Below the pieces are notes generated by a model. The model ran no database searches. It was given only the letters and a program-made list of their open reading frames with translations, and was not told the origin of the DNA. The position numbers and the translations under genes were made by a program. A stretch of 64,000 bases of DNA from AWTP1-13 sp963820375 (GTDB lineage: Bacteria > Pseudomonadota > Alphaproteobacteria > Rhizobiales > Hyphomicrobiaceae), in assembly GCA_963820375.1 (NCBI GenBank), contig CAWFZX010000028.1, forward strand, positions 62,001 through 126,000. The letters run 5' to 3'. Positions 36,371-45,162 of the stretch are shown one piece after another. Each line of letters starts with the position of its first letter. Position 1 is the first letter of the stretch.

Positions 36371-37361
36371 GTTGGCGTGGCCCTTGGCATTGCTGGCGCT
36401 GCCGCTGCCGCTGCTGGTGTGGTGGCTGGCACCGCCCTATCGGACCCAGGAGGCGTCCATTCAGGTTCCGTTCTTTGGCAAGCTCGCGGAGGCGACGCGG
36501 CAGACGCCCGAGCCTGGAGCCGTCGTGCGGCGCCGGCTCGCAATTCAGATGGCCATAGCAGCCCTGGCCTGGCTCTTGGCCGTCCTCGCCTTAGCGCGGC
36601 CGCAATGGGTCGGCGATGCGGTGACGCGCGAGCTTGCCGCCCGCGACCTGCTCCTTGCCGTCGATATCTCCGGCTCGATGGAGCAGAGTGATTTCCGGCG
36701 CCAGGACGGCGCCCCGCTCAAGCGACTGGATGGTGTCAAGGCCGTCGTCGGTGATTTCATCGCCCGTCGCCATGGCGACCGCGTCGCCCTCGTCTTATTC
36801 GGCACGAGAGCCTATGTGCAGGTGCCGTTCACGCAGGACTTGCAGACGGCCCGGACACTCCTCGATCAGACCGAGGTCGGCATGGCCGGACAGCAGACCG
36901 CGATCGGCGATAGCATCGGCCTCGCCATCAAGGTGTTCGAAGCCAGCAAGGCGCCGCAGAAGCTCGTCGTGCTGCTGACCGACGGCAACGATACTGCTAG
37001 CCGCTTGCCGCCAGCCCAGGCTGCCGACGTTGCGCGCGGAAAGGGCATCGTCGTCTACACCATCGGCGTCGGCGATCCGGCGGCCAGCGGCGAAAATCGT
37101 GTCGATCTCACCGTGCTGCGCGACGTTGCCGCGACCACGAATGGCCGCTTCTTCCGGGCGGAGGATGCCGAAGGGCTCGCAGCAATCTACGCCGACATCG
37201 ACAAGCTCGCGCCGAGCCAGGTCGCAACCCAGTCTTGGCGGCCAAAGATCCCGTTGTTCCAGTGGCCGCTGGGGGCTGCATTCGTGTTGACGTTCTCGCT
37301 ATGGCTCGCCCTCACGATTAGCAGCGCGCTACGGCAAAGGAGTTCGCAACGCCATGCCTGA
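36363..37361 (+). CDS. batA: VWA-domain membrane protein, BatA type
   Basis: A 332-residue protein: an N-terminal helix pair (LAWPLALLALPLPLLVWWLAP, and LAWLLAVLALARPQW), a von Willebrand A domain with an intact MIDAS (LAVDISGSMEQSD; VVLLTDGND for the distal aspartate), and a final helix (WPLGAAFVLTFSLWLAL). This is the classical BatA layout: the VWA domain sits in the periplasm and binds a partner through its metal. Overlaps the following gene by eight bases. Confidence 0.9.
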   Translation: MFELAWPLALLALPLPLLVWWLAPPYRTQEASIQVPFFGKLAEATRQTPEPGAVVRRRLAIQMAIAALAWLLAVLALARPQWVGDAVTRELAARDLLLAVDISGSMEQSDFRRQDGAPLKRLDGVKAVVGDFIARRHGDRVALVLFGTRAYVQVPFTQDLQTARTLLDQTEVGMAGQQTAIGDSIGLAIKVFEASKAPQKLVVLLTDGNDTASRLPPAQAADVARGKGIVVYTIGVGDPAASGENRVDLTVLRDVAATTNGRFFRAEDAEGLAAIYADIDKLAPSQVATQSWRPKIPLFQWPLGAAFVLTFSLWLALTISSALRQRSSQRHA

Positions 37362-38880
37362 AGCAGGGGCGGCATATTTCCATTTCCTGCGGCCGCTGTG
37401 GCTGCTCGCGCTGGTGCCCGTGGCAGTCGTCCTGGCCTTGCTCCTGCATCGCCAAGGCACGCGCAAACGCTGGGGTAACGTGATCGCTCCGCACTTGCTG
37501 GCTTACCTGATCGTCGCGCCCAGGAGATGGATGCCTAACCCTGCCTACCTGGTTGCCGCCGGTCTGGCGCTTGCCAGCGTGGCGCTGGCGGGCCCGACCT
37601 GGAGGCGCGAGATGCCGCCATTCGTCGAGGACAAGGCGCCCCTGATGATCGCCCTCGCCGTCGCTACCTCGATGGCAACGCCGGATGTCGCGCCCTCCCG
37701 GCTCGAGCGCGCCAAGCAGAAGATTAGCGATCTCATGGCGGCGCGAACCGGAGCACGCACCGGGCTCATCGCCTATGCCGGCAGCGCGCACCTCGTGATG
37801 CCCATGACCGACGACAGCGGTGTCATCAGGCCCTTCCTCGCGGCTTTGAGCCCAACCATGATGCCGGCGGACGGACACAACGTAGTCGCCGCCGTGGCTC
37901 TCGCGGCCAGCACGCTCGCCGCGGATCAAAGTGCAGGGACCATTCTTGTGGTCGCAGACGGCCTGCAAGGGGTGGACCTCTCCGCGCTGCGCGCGGCTGC
38001 GGGTGCCAATGGCTTCCTGATGCTGAGCATCGAGCCGACGTCCGCGACGATGCCTCCGCCCCTTCGCGAGAGCACGGTGCGCGTGAGCGTCGACGACGGC
38101 GATGTCCGCGCGCTGGAGCGTCGGATCGAGACGCGTTTCCAGGCGGCGCAGGCCGACAAGGTTGGCGCACGCTGGCGCGATGAGGGATATTGGCTGCTGT
38201 ATCCGCTGGCCATGCTGTCGCTGTTCTGGTTCCGCCGCGGCATCACGGTCAACTGGGCGGTCATTCTGTTCCTATCTCTGCATGTCCCGCCGGCGGAGGC
38301 GCAAGAACCGCAGCGTTTTCGCGATCTTTGGCTGACGCCGGATCAGCAGGGCCGCATAGCTTTCGATCGCGGTGACTACGCCGCGGCGGCCAAACTGTTT
38401 GCCGATCCATTCTGGCGAGGCATCTCAGCCTACCGGGCCTACGATTTCCTAGCGGCCGCGGCAGCCTTCGAACACGTGACCACCCCCGAAGGCCAGTTTG
38501 CGCTCGCTAACGCCCAGGCCCACAACCATGCCTTTGCGAAAGCGATCAAGGCCTACGACGAGGTGCTGAAGGCGCAGCCCGACCACGCCGCCGCGAAGAT
38601 CAACAAGGCCATCGTGCAAGCTGCTCTGCAAAAGCAGGAGCGGCAACGCGAGCAGAAGGAACAGGGGCAGGCCCCCCCCGACCTTTCCCCCGACGAGGTG
38701 CGCGTCGACCCCAACCAGCGCGCGGGCAAGCGTGTGCAGGTCACGCCACAGGATGTCACGACAGCCAGCGCGGCGGAGGCCTGGATGCGCGAGGTGCAGA
38801 CATCGCCCGCCGACTTCTTGAAGCTGAAATTCGCCATCCAGGCCACCGGCGCCCGATCGCCCTCGGAGGTCAGGCGGTGA
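37354..38880 (+). CDS. BatB-BatC fusion: VWA-like domain plus TPR tail
   Basis: A 508-residue protein joining a BatB-like VWA half (residues 1-300, two N-terminal helices, one after residue 280) with a periplasmic tetratricopeptide half (residues about 320-430: GRIAFDRGDYAAAAKLF, ANAQAHNHAFAKAIKAYDEVL). A charged linker QKQERQREQKEQ follows. Oddity: where BatB normally has D-x-S-x-S (MIDAS), this protein reads ALAVATSMA, so the leading Asp and first Ser are missing, while the following PSRLERAK is kept. Metal-dependent ligand binding is therefore doubtful. Operon position between BatA and BatD matches BatB/BatC elsewhere. Confidence 0.85.
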   Translation: MPEAGAAYFHFLRPLWLLALVPVAVVLALLLHRQGTRKRWGNVIAPHLLAYLIVAPRRWMPNPAYLVAAGLALASVALAGPTWRREMPPFVEDKAPLMIALAVATSMATPDVAPSRLERAKQKISDLMAARTGARTGLIAYAGSAHLVMPMTDDSGVIRPFLAALSPTMMPADGHNVVAAVALAASTLAADQSAGTILVVADGLQGVDLSALRAAAGANGFLMLSIEPTSATMPPPLRESTVRVSVDDGDVRALERRIETRFQAAQADKVGARWRDEGYWLLYPLAMLSLFWFRRGITVNWAVILFLSLHVPPAEAQEPQRFRDLWLTPDQQGRIAFDRGDYAAAAKLFADPFWRGISAYRAYDFLAAAAAFEHVTTPEGQFALANAQAHNHAFAKAIKAYDEVLKAQPDHAAAKINKAIVQAALQKQERQREQKEQGQAPPDLSPDEVRVDPNQRAGKRVQVTPQDVTTASAAEAWMREVQTSPADFLKLKFAIQATGARSPSEVRR

Positions 38881-40277
38881 GGCTTTCGGCGCACAGCCTC
38901 GGCCTATTGCTGGTCGCCCTCATGGGCTTTCCGGCCGGCCTGCGCGCGCAGGCACCGGCGGTTCCCGAACCTGCCGTTCGCCTTTCGATTGCGCCGCAGC
39001 GTGTGGTGGTCGGCCAGCCCGCAACCCTGCGGCTTGAGGTCCTCGCCCCCAACTATATGACGTCACCACCGCTGGTGCCGGATTTCCAGATGCGCAACGC
39101 CGCCACCTTTCCGCTCGGCACGCGCAACCAATCCGAGCAGGATGGCGCCACCACCTTGGCGGGCGTCGTCTTCGAGTTTGCGATCTACCCACTCGAGCCC
39201 GGCTCCTTTGCACTCGCTGGCAAGAGCGTCACGGTCACCTACGCAGCGGCGCCGCCGGCTACGCGCACGACCGCTCTGCCGCTGCCGGCAATCGCGCTGG
39301 AGGCGTTTATTCCCGATGCGGCAGCCGATCTTGAGCCGTTCCTTGCCGCCGAGAGCCTTCAGCTCGAGCAGACTGTCCGGCCATCGAGCGAAGAGCTCAA
39401 GCCTGGCGATGCCATCACACGCATCGTCACCGCCAAAGGAACCGGCGTCCCGGCCATGTTGCTGCCGCCAATAGCCTTCCGGCCTGTCGACGGCCTTAGC
39501 ACCTATGCGGCGGAGCCTTCCCTGCAAAGCAATTTCGACCCGCGCACGGACCAGCTCTCGGCCATACGGGTAGACCAGGCGACTTTCATGGCGATCAAGC
39601 CCGGCGCCTACATGCTGCCGGCAATCGAAGTCGGCTGGTGGGACGTCCGCAACGGACGCATCGCGCGGTCGAGCGTCGGGGCGGTTCCGCTTCGGGTTGT
39701 TGCCGGGGCGGCCTCTGCGCCAGCCCCAAGCACCAAAACGCCGCCGCGCGCGTGGACGGTCATCACCCTCATTCGGGAAAACAAGGCGCTGTCGGCCGTT
39801 GTGCTGCTGGGGTTGCTCGGGCTCGCCGCCATCGCGCCCAGTGCGGCCCGGACCGCAACGAATTGGCTGCGGCAACAGCGCGATGCCTATTTGGCCTCGG
39901 AAGCTTGGTCGTTTAGGAAACTGCGCGCTGCTGCACGTCACAACAACCCGCGAGAGGTCTATACCGCGCTGTTGGACTGGGTTCGACGGCTCGAGCCGCT
40001 TGCACCGGTGCATAACGTTGCCACGCTAACGGCAACGGCAAACGACGCCGGGCTCGCCGCGCAAGTGGCGGCCCTCGAGAGACAATTGTTCTCGCGGCAG
40101 AGCGCCACCGATGCCTGGTCGGCCCGCGATTTGCTGCACCGCCTCGCGGCGGCCCGGCGGCGCCTGCGCCGGCGGAGCACACGCGCCGGCCCAGCTAGGC
40201 CCTTGCCGGCGCAGCTCAACCCAACCGATCTCCCGCACGTTCTTCCCTCCCACGGCTGGCGACCTGTCGCACGTTAG
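38877..40277 (+). CDS. batD: BatD-like periplasmic protein
   Basis: A 466-residue protein starting at GTG overlapping the previous stop (GTGA). Signal peptide (to LRAQ), then a large beta-rich periplasmic region with the BatD-type opening RLSIAPQRVVVGQPATLRLEVL, one transmembrane helix at about residue 305-320 (ALSAVVLLGLLGLAAIAP), and a cytoplasmic helical tail. It is shorter than some BatD proteins. It completes the MoxR/Bat set encoded here; such membrane complexes support envelope integrity or maturation of exported enzymes in other bacteria. Confidence 0.82.
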   Translation: MRLSAHSLGLLLVALMGFPAGLRAQAPAVPEPAVRLSIAPQRVVVGQPATLRLEVLAPNYMTSPPLVPDFQMRNAATFPLGTRNQSEQDGATTLAGVVFEFAIYPLEPGSFALAGKSVTVTYAAAPPATRTTALPLPAIALEAFIPDAAADLEPFLAAESLQLEQTVRPSSEELKPGDAITRIVTAKGTGVPAMLLPPIAFRPVDGLSTYAAEPSLQSNFDPRTDQLSAIRVDQATFMAIKPGAYMLPAIEVGWWDVRNGRIARSSVGAVPLRVVAGAASAPAPSTKTPPRAWTVITLIRENKALSAVVLLGLLGLAAIAPSAARTATNWLRQQRDAYLASEAWSFRKLRAAARHNNPREVYTALLDWVRRLEPLAPVHNVATLTATANDAGLAAQVAALERQLFSRQSATDAWSARDLLHRLAAARRRLRRRSTRAGPARPLPAQLNPTDLPHVLPSHGWRPVAR

Positions 40278-40310
40278 AGTGGACGAGCTGCACACAGGCG
40301 GAGGGCATAC

Positions 40311-41192
40311 ATGAAGGCCAAGAAACTGCTAAGCCGCTACCGTGTCGACAATCCCGGCAAATTCAAGCTGGCAAAATGCGATCCGAGCGACACCTGCGGT
40401 CTCGACATCGACAAGGATGATGCCAAGGCGTTCCTGGCGCGCGGCATCGAGCGGTTGTCGGACTTTCAGGAGCGGCTCTATGCCCAGGACCGCTGGGCGG
40501 TACTCGCCATCTTCCAGGCCATGGATACAGCTGGCAAGGACGGCGCCATCAAGCATGTAATGTCGGGGGTCAATCCGCAGGGCTGCGAGGTGCATTCCTT
40601 CAAGCAGCCGAGCGAGGAGGAGAATGATCATGATTTTCTCTGGCGCTGCTCGGTTCGTCTGCCCGAGCGCGGGCGCATCGGCATCTTCAATCGTTCCTAC
40701 TACGAAGAAGTGCTTGTTGTGCGTGTGCACAAAGATGGATTGACGCGCGAGAAGCTGCCAAAACAGCTGCTGGGCAAGACGGTGTGGCACGATCGGTTCA
40801 AGGACATACGCGCCTACGAGCGCTATCTCAGCCGCAACGGGATCGTGGTCTTGAAGTTCTACCTTCACCTGTCGAAGGGCGAGCAGCGGCGTCGCTTTCT
40901 CGAACGCCTGGATAATCCGGCCAAAAACTGGAAATTTTCGATGGGCGACCTCAAAGAACGACAGTCCTGGGACGACTACATGGCGGCGTACGAAGACATG
41001 ATCGTCAACACGAGCACGCAGTGCGCCCCCTGGTACGTTGTGCCCGCCGACAACAAGTGGTTCACGCGCATGGTCGTCGCCGCAGCGATGGTCGATGCCC
41101 TGGAGAAGCTGGACCTGAGTTTCCCGAAACCTCGTGCGGGCGCACGCAAAGAGCTTGCGACGGCTCGCAACATGCTGGCGCGTGAGACGTAA
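40311..41192 (+). CDS. ppk2: PPK2-family polyphosphate kinase
   Basis: A 293-residue PPK2-type enzyme. Walker A is in FQAMDTAGKDGAIKHVMSG and Walker B/lid residues in IGIFNRSYYEEVLVVRVH; the lid arginines appear in KGEQRRRFLERLDNP. The length and the NRSYYEEVLVVRVH pattern fit the polyphosphate:nucleotide phosphotransferase subgroup (TIGR03709-like) that phosphorylates AMP or ADP with polyphosphate. It begins 33 bases after batD on the same strand and may be read from the same transcript. Cytoplasmic; phosphate storage is thematically close to the phosphonate locus 1.5 kb on, but no shared control is visible. Confidence 0.88.
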   Translation: MKAKKLLSRYRVDNPGKFKLAKCDPSDTCGLDIDKDDAKAFLARGIERLSDFQERLYAQDRWAVLAIFQAMDTAGKDGAIKHVMSGVNPQGCEVHSFKQPSEEENDHDFLWRCSVRLPERGRIGIFNRSYYEEVLVVRVHKDGLTREKLPKQLLGKTVWHDRFKDIRAYERYLSRNGIVVLKFYLHLSKGEQRRRFLERLDNPAKNWKFSMGDLKERQSWDDYMAAYEDMIVNTSTQCAPWYVVPADNKWFTRMVVAAAMVDALEKLDLSFPKPRAGARKELATARNMLARET

Positions 41193-41731
41193 AGCGTCGA
41201 GCGCTCGCAGCGGCAATTTCCAAAGATCGAAGCTGCCGCGGACCGGAGGGCGGGTCCGAAGCGCCGCCGGTCAATCCTCGGGAACAGGCTATGGTTAGCC
41301 GACCAATAGGCGTAATGTTGTGAGATTAAGTTGAGACATCACCGGTCCTGCAAAAGCCCTCAGATCGTCTCGCTCAGTGCCGCCCGCAACTCGACAATGC
41401 ATGGGGCAATCAGGCGAAGCGTAGACCCTTTCTCATTCAGTCCCTTCGGGTGACAGACGGCGTTGTTGCCGGGCAATTGAACCCCATGGCGTTATCGGTC
41501 TGGGGCGACACGCTCCGGATCGGACTGTCGTTGCCAATGAGCAGCCGACTAATGGGAGCTCCTTGGCCTTCGACAGATGGCATGCAAAGAGGCGCTCCAA
41601 TCCGCATCGACAAGCTCGACAACGCATCATGACCCATTTGGCAGACCGGCTGCTCCAGCCACCGGCCGCTGACCAACCGGCGAGCGGCCAAGGGCCGTTG
41701 GCGTCGATAGCTGGCTCGTCCATTCCCCCTT
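41193..41731. other. intergenic region, no gene recognised
   Basis: Lies between the convergent PPK2 and TfoX-like genes. It contains open frames on both strands around 41430-41840 that overlap the TfoX-like gene end; none resembles a family. No clear terminator hairpin was found. Confidence 0.4.
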
Positions 41732-42115
41732 TCACGTTGGTTTTGGCTTTGATTTTCGCCCTGGCGCTGTCGGCTCTCTCTTCGCCGCAACTCGACGCGC
41801 TGCCGCCAGCGCTGTGCGCGCCCACGTGACAAACTCATCGGGCTCGTCGAGTAACCGCTCCGGGGCCCGCCAAAAAGAGAGGTCTATGCTGGAGCCCTTC
41901 TTCTGGTAGTTGAGGGGCGGAAAGGACGCTGCTTCCTTGAAGGCTGCTCGGTTGTGCTCATCAACCCTGAAATAGAGCGTGTCGTCCGTCACCATTGCGA
42001 ACATGAGCCCGTCACAGAATACGCCCGTCTTGCCAAACATGCGGCGCATTGTGACGTGGCCGAGCGAGGCGAGCTGCTCGCGCAGAAACTCGGCAAAACT
42101 GTCGCTGGCAACCAT
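41732..42115 (-). CDS. TfoX/Sxy N-terminal domain protein
   Basis: A 127-residue protein with the TfoX N-terminal fold: FAEFLREQLASLGHVTMRRMFGKTGVFCDGLMFAMVTDDTLYFRVD is the diagnostic pattern (RRMFGGxGxF, then LYFKVD). A basic, lysine-rich tail (KREPTAPGRKSKPKP) follows. It lacks the TfoX C-terminal domain, as do most alphaproteobacterial members, so a competence role is not implied. Stand-alone gene; function unproven. Confidence 0.85.
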   Translation of the reverse strand: MVASDSFAEFLREQLASLGHVTMRRMFGKTGVFCDGLMFAMVTDDTLYFRVDEHNRAAFKEAASFPPLNYQKKGSSIDLSFWRAPERLLDEPDEFVTWARTALAAARRVAAKREPTAPGRKSKPKPT

Positions 42116-42513
42116 CCTTCACCCCCGGTCCTGGCCGCGGCCTCAGCTCCGGCAGGCGAACTGAGACGACGCTCCTGCTAACAGAGCGATTAGTCGAGTA
42201 ATCTCAAGAACGTTTCGCAATTTCGATGCGTTGCTGCTTCGTCGCCGCACAGGCCAATTCCCATTTGGCGTACGCCCCGTTCATAAGGCTTGCTTGTTAT
42301 AACGGGACGTTTGTTGCTCATGCTCAGGATCGTTACTGGCACCTAGATGCGAGCGCCCGCCATCGCTGCGTCGGTGGTCCTCTGAGAAGCTGACGAACCA
42401 ATGTTTAAGCTCGTTATCAAGTCACGTGGTCCGACCGATGCTGTCAAGATTTAGCCTACTTGCGCTCACTCACTTGAAGTTGCCTGATATTTTTATCTTT
42501 TTGCGTTCGCAAG
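42116..42513. other. AT-richer intergenic region
   Basis: Noticeably lower in G+C than its surroundings, especially 42440-42510 (runs such as ATATTTTTATCTTTTT). No gene, RNA or repeat recognised. The composition change next to a gene fragment suggests a recombination or insertion scar. Confidence 0.4.
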
Positions 42514-42710
42514 CTAGGGGGTCTTGGCGAGCGGGCCTATCTCGTCAACCCGTCCGCGCTCGATACTCACATTGACGACGCGCTGGGTCTCATCCGTTGC
42601 AAAGGACTTTCTGACCTCGTGCTCTGCGGCCATTCCTATGCTGGCATGGTGGGGTTCCTGGCCGAGGGCGCAGCGCGCACTGTTCGGCTGGCGCTGGCGC
42701 TAGTTGATGA
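42514..42710 (+). pseudogene. alpha/beta-hydrolase fragment
   Basis: The plus-strand frame reads GLGERAYLVNPSALDTHIDD, then ALGLIRCKGLSDLVLCGHSY and AGMV. It aligns to residues about 37-110 of the complete alpha/beta hydrolase at 62844-63548 (GLGERAHLVNPSIALDTHIDD, LSDIVLCGHSYGGMV) with one codon deleted. The nucleophile elbow GHSYAG survives, but there is no start, no lid or later catalytic residues, and the right end collides with the phnN stop. A remnant of a related gene. Confidence 0.75.
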
Positions 42711-42717
42711 CTGCGGG

Positions 42718-43323
42718 TCAGCCCTCGAAGCGGGCCTGGAGCCATCGCGTTAGGGCTTCTCCCGCGCACTCCAACGGGCCGTCGTTGCATATGACGAGGT
42801 CGGGCTCGAGCGCATCGGTGCCAGAGACGAAGCGCGCGAGACGGGCGCCGATGCCTTGCGCAGATTCGCGATCGCGCATAGCCAGCCGCTGGGCCCTGAG
42901 TGGCAACGGGGCATCGATGAGGACGGTAGCGGCTTTCACATGCCGCGCCCGTACCAAGGGCACGACGTTTCGCGAGGCGTTGAAGACGACGCAGCGTCCT
43001 GCCCCGAGAAATTGCTCGATTTCGCGGGCAATGCCGTAGTGCAGGCCGTGCGCCTGCCAATGCACGGCCAGGGCGCCGCAACGCACCAGCTCGTCGAACT
43101 CCTGCGGCGTGACGGCGACATGGTCCTCGGCCGCGTTAACCTCGCGCGTCACAACGCGCGACGGGAACACGAAGCGCCGATCGCCTGCCAGCCGCTCGCG
43201 CGCCACACGCAGGACGGCGTCCTTACCCGCGCCGCTCGGCCCCACGACGAGCACGACGAGGCCTGGGCCAATAGCCGCGGAAGGCAGGAAGAGGTCGCGC
43301 CTAGAGCACGCGTCGGCCGGCAC
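42718..43323 (-). CDS. phnN: ribose 1,5-bisphosphate phosphokinase PhnN
   Basis: A 201-residue P-loop kinase related to guanylate kinase. Walker A VVGPSGAGKDAVLR, then RVVTREVNAAEDHVAV (nucleotide/substrate loop) and FNASRNVV. It makes phosphoribosyl pyrophosphate from ribose 1,5-bisphosphate, the last step of the C-P lyase route. The longest frame starts at 43428 inside phnM; I prefer the GTG at 43323, which gives near-family length and overlaps the phnM end by 23 bases. No ATG is available closer. Last gene of phnGHIJKLMN. Confidence 0.85.
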   Translation of the reverse strand: MPADACSRRDLFLPSAAIGPGLVVLVVGPSGAGKDAVLRVARERLAGDRRFVFPSRVVTREVNAAEDHVAVTPQEFDELVRCGALAVHWQAHGLHYGIAREIEQFLGAGRCVVFNASRNVVPLVRARHVKAATVLIDAPLPLRAQRLAMRDRESAQGIGARLARFVSGTDALEPDLVICNDGPLECAGEALTRWLQARFEG

Positions 43324-44443
43324 GGTAGACCTCGCGGACGACAGGAAGATCGCTCGACAGGCGGATGCGCACGAGGTCGGCACGCAGCCCGGCGGCGATC
43401 CTGCCCCGGTCGTCGAGCCCCGTTGCACGCGCGGGATGCAGCGTAACGGTGTTGAGTGCGGCGTTCAGCCCATAACCCTCGATCCGGCGCGCCAGCTCAA
43501 AGCCGCCCATCAGCAGGCTCGCGGGTACGTAGTCGGAGGAGAGGATGTCGAGCACGCCCTCACGCGCCAGTGTCTCGGCGGCGATGTTGCCGGAATGCGA
43601 GCCGCCCCGGACCATGTTGGGCGCCCCCATCAGCACGGCAATACCGGCGGCATGCGAGGCCGCTGCAGCTTCGAGCGTGGTCGGGAACTCGGCGACCGAT
43701 GCACCGTCCGCGATCAATTCCTGCACGTGCGCGGGCGTGGCGTCATCGTGGCTCGCCATGACAACCGACCGCAACCTCGCAAGCGTTACGAGCTCCGCTC
43801 GATTGCTCGCATAGTTGGCCGCGAACTGTGCCCGCTTCCGCTGCATGAAGCCGTCGAGCGCGGTCTCGGGCAGCCCGGATTTGCCGCCGTAGTAGGTGCG
43901 CCAGGCGCCAAGGTCAACGAACTGGCGGGCGCCGGGCGTGTGGTCCATCAGCGACATAAGGCCCACGGCATGCCGGTCGAGCAAGCGCTGGGTTTGCTCG
44001 ACCACGTCGTCGGCGCAGATCTCGCAGCGCAGGTGCAGACGATGGTCGGCGCGCAGCAGATCCTGCGCTCGCGCGGTCTCGATCGCTGCCAGGATGCACT
44101 CGAGCTCATCGTCCAGCGAGCCTCGGTCGGCGTCGTCGCCGACGCGCAGCGAGTCGAACACCGTTGTGATGCCGGAGGCGGCAATCTGCGCATCGTAGGC
44201 AACGACGGCCGCCATGGTCGGCCAGGACACCTTTGGTCGAGGCTTGAGATGGTTCTCCAGGTGGTCGGTATGCAACTCGATCAGCCCAGGTGCCAAGAAG
44301 TCGCCGCCGAGGTCGATGCCGCGCTCGGGCGCCCGTCCCTCTCCCACCTCGACGATGCGCTCGCCCGTCACCGCCACCCACCCCTCGACGATGGCATCGG
44401 GTAGCACGACCTTGACGTTTTCGAACAGGAGCATGTGGGCCAC
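43301..44443 (-). CDS. phnM: alpha-D-ribose 1-methylphosphonate 5-triphosphate diphosphatase PhnM
   Basis: A 380-residue amidohydrolase-fold enzyme. Metal and active-site features: LAPGLIELHTDHLENH (HxD variant of the HxH motif typical of PhnM), MSLMDHTPGARQF, VMASHDDATPAH, and ILSSDYVPASLL with the terminal aspartate. It removes pyrophosphate from the triphosphate intermediate before the C-P bond is broken by PhnJ. It lies 9 bases after phnL and overlaps phnN. Confidence 0.92.
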   Translation of the reverse strand: MAHMLLFENVKVVLPDAIVEGWVAVTGERIVEVGEGRAPERGIDLGGDFLAPGLIELHTDHLENHLKPRPKVSWPTMAAVVAYDAQIAASGITTVFDSLRVGDDADRGSLDDELECILAAIETARAQDLLRADHRLHLRCEICADDVVEQTQRLLDRHAVGLMSLMDHTPGARQFVDLGAWRTYYGGKSGLPETALDGFMQRKRAQFAANYASNRAELVTLARLRSVVMASHDDATPAHVQELIADGASVAEFPTTLEAAAASHAAGIAVLMGAPNMVRGGSHSGNIAAETLAREGVLDILSSDYVPASLLMGGFELARRIEGYGLNAALNTVTLHPARATGLDDRGRIAAGLRADLVRIRLSSDLPVVREVYRAGRRVL

Positions 44444-44452
44444 GGCCGAACC

Positions 44453-45157
44453 TCAAGCTCGAAAGCGCGAGACGTCGACGATGCCGTCGCCGACCTGCTG
44501 TTTGACGTCCTCGTCGTGGAAAATACCGATCAGAGCCGCGCCGGCCCGCTTGCGCTCGCGGATGAAGCCGATCACGGTCGCCCTGTTCTCACGATCGAGG
44601 GATGCGGTCGGCTCGTCGAGCAGAAGGATCGGGCGCGCCGCGGCAAAGCCGCGAGCAATGTTGATGCGCTGCTGCTCGCCGCCCGAGAACGTCGACGGCG
44701 GCAGTTGCCAGAGCCGCTCGGGGATGTGCAGCCGGTCGAGCAGCTCCGCGCCACGCACTCTGGCTTGCTCGGCCTCGAGGCCCGTCTCGCGCGCTGCCGC
44801 GGCGACGATGTCGAGCGCGCCGACGCGCGGAATGGTGCGCAGAAACTGGCTGACGTAGCCGATGGTCGACTGCCGCAGGCGCAGAATGCGTCGCGGCGGG
44901 GCGCTCGCCAGATCCACCCATTGGCGACCATCGCGCACCTCGATGCAGCCGGCGTCGACCCGATAGTTGCCGAAGATCATCTTGAGAACTGAGGACTTGC
45001 CCGATCCTGAGGGACCATCCAGCACGGTGCACTCTCCGGCCCGTGCCTCGAAAGCCACGTCGCTGAGAACCGGGAGGGTCGCGCCGCCGCGCAGGTGCAT
45101 GACGAAGGTTTTGGCCACCCCCTCGAGCCTCACCATCACTTCGCCGGTGCCGTGCAT
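44453..45157 (-). CDS. phnL: C-P lyase ABC-type protein PhnL
   Basis: An ATP-binding-cassette protein of 234 residues (227 if started at the second ATG, 45136, which matches the family length best). Walker A DGPSGSGKSSVLKM, signature TFSGGEQQRINIARGF, Walker B PILLLDEPTASLD, and IFHDEDV in place of a simple H-loop. PhnL works with PhnG-M in making the ribose-methylphosphonate triphosphate; it is not a transporter. A much longer frame to 46183 reads through phnK out of frame and is an artefact. It starts five bases after the phnK stop. Confidence 0.9.
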   Translation of the reverse strand: MHGTGEVMVRLEGVAKTFVMHLRGGATLPVLSDVAFEARAGECTVLDGPSGSGKSSVLKMIFGNYRVDAGCIEVRDGRQWVDLASAPPRRILRLRQSTIGYVSQFLRTIPRVGALDIVAAAARETGLEAEQARVRGAELLDRLHIPERLWQLPPSTFSGGEQQRINIARGFAAARPILLLDEPTASLDRENRATVIGFIRERKRAGAALIGIFHDEDVKQQVGDGIVDVSRFRA

Positions 45158-45162
45158 GAGGA

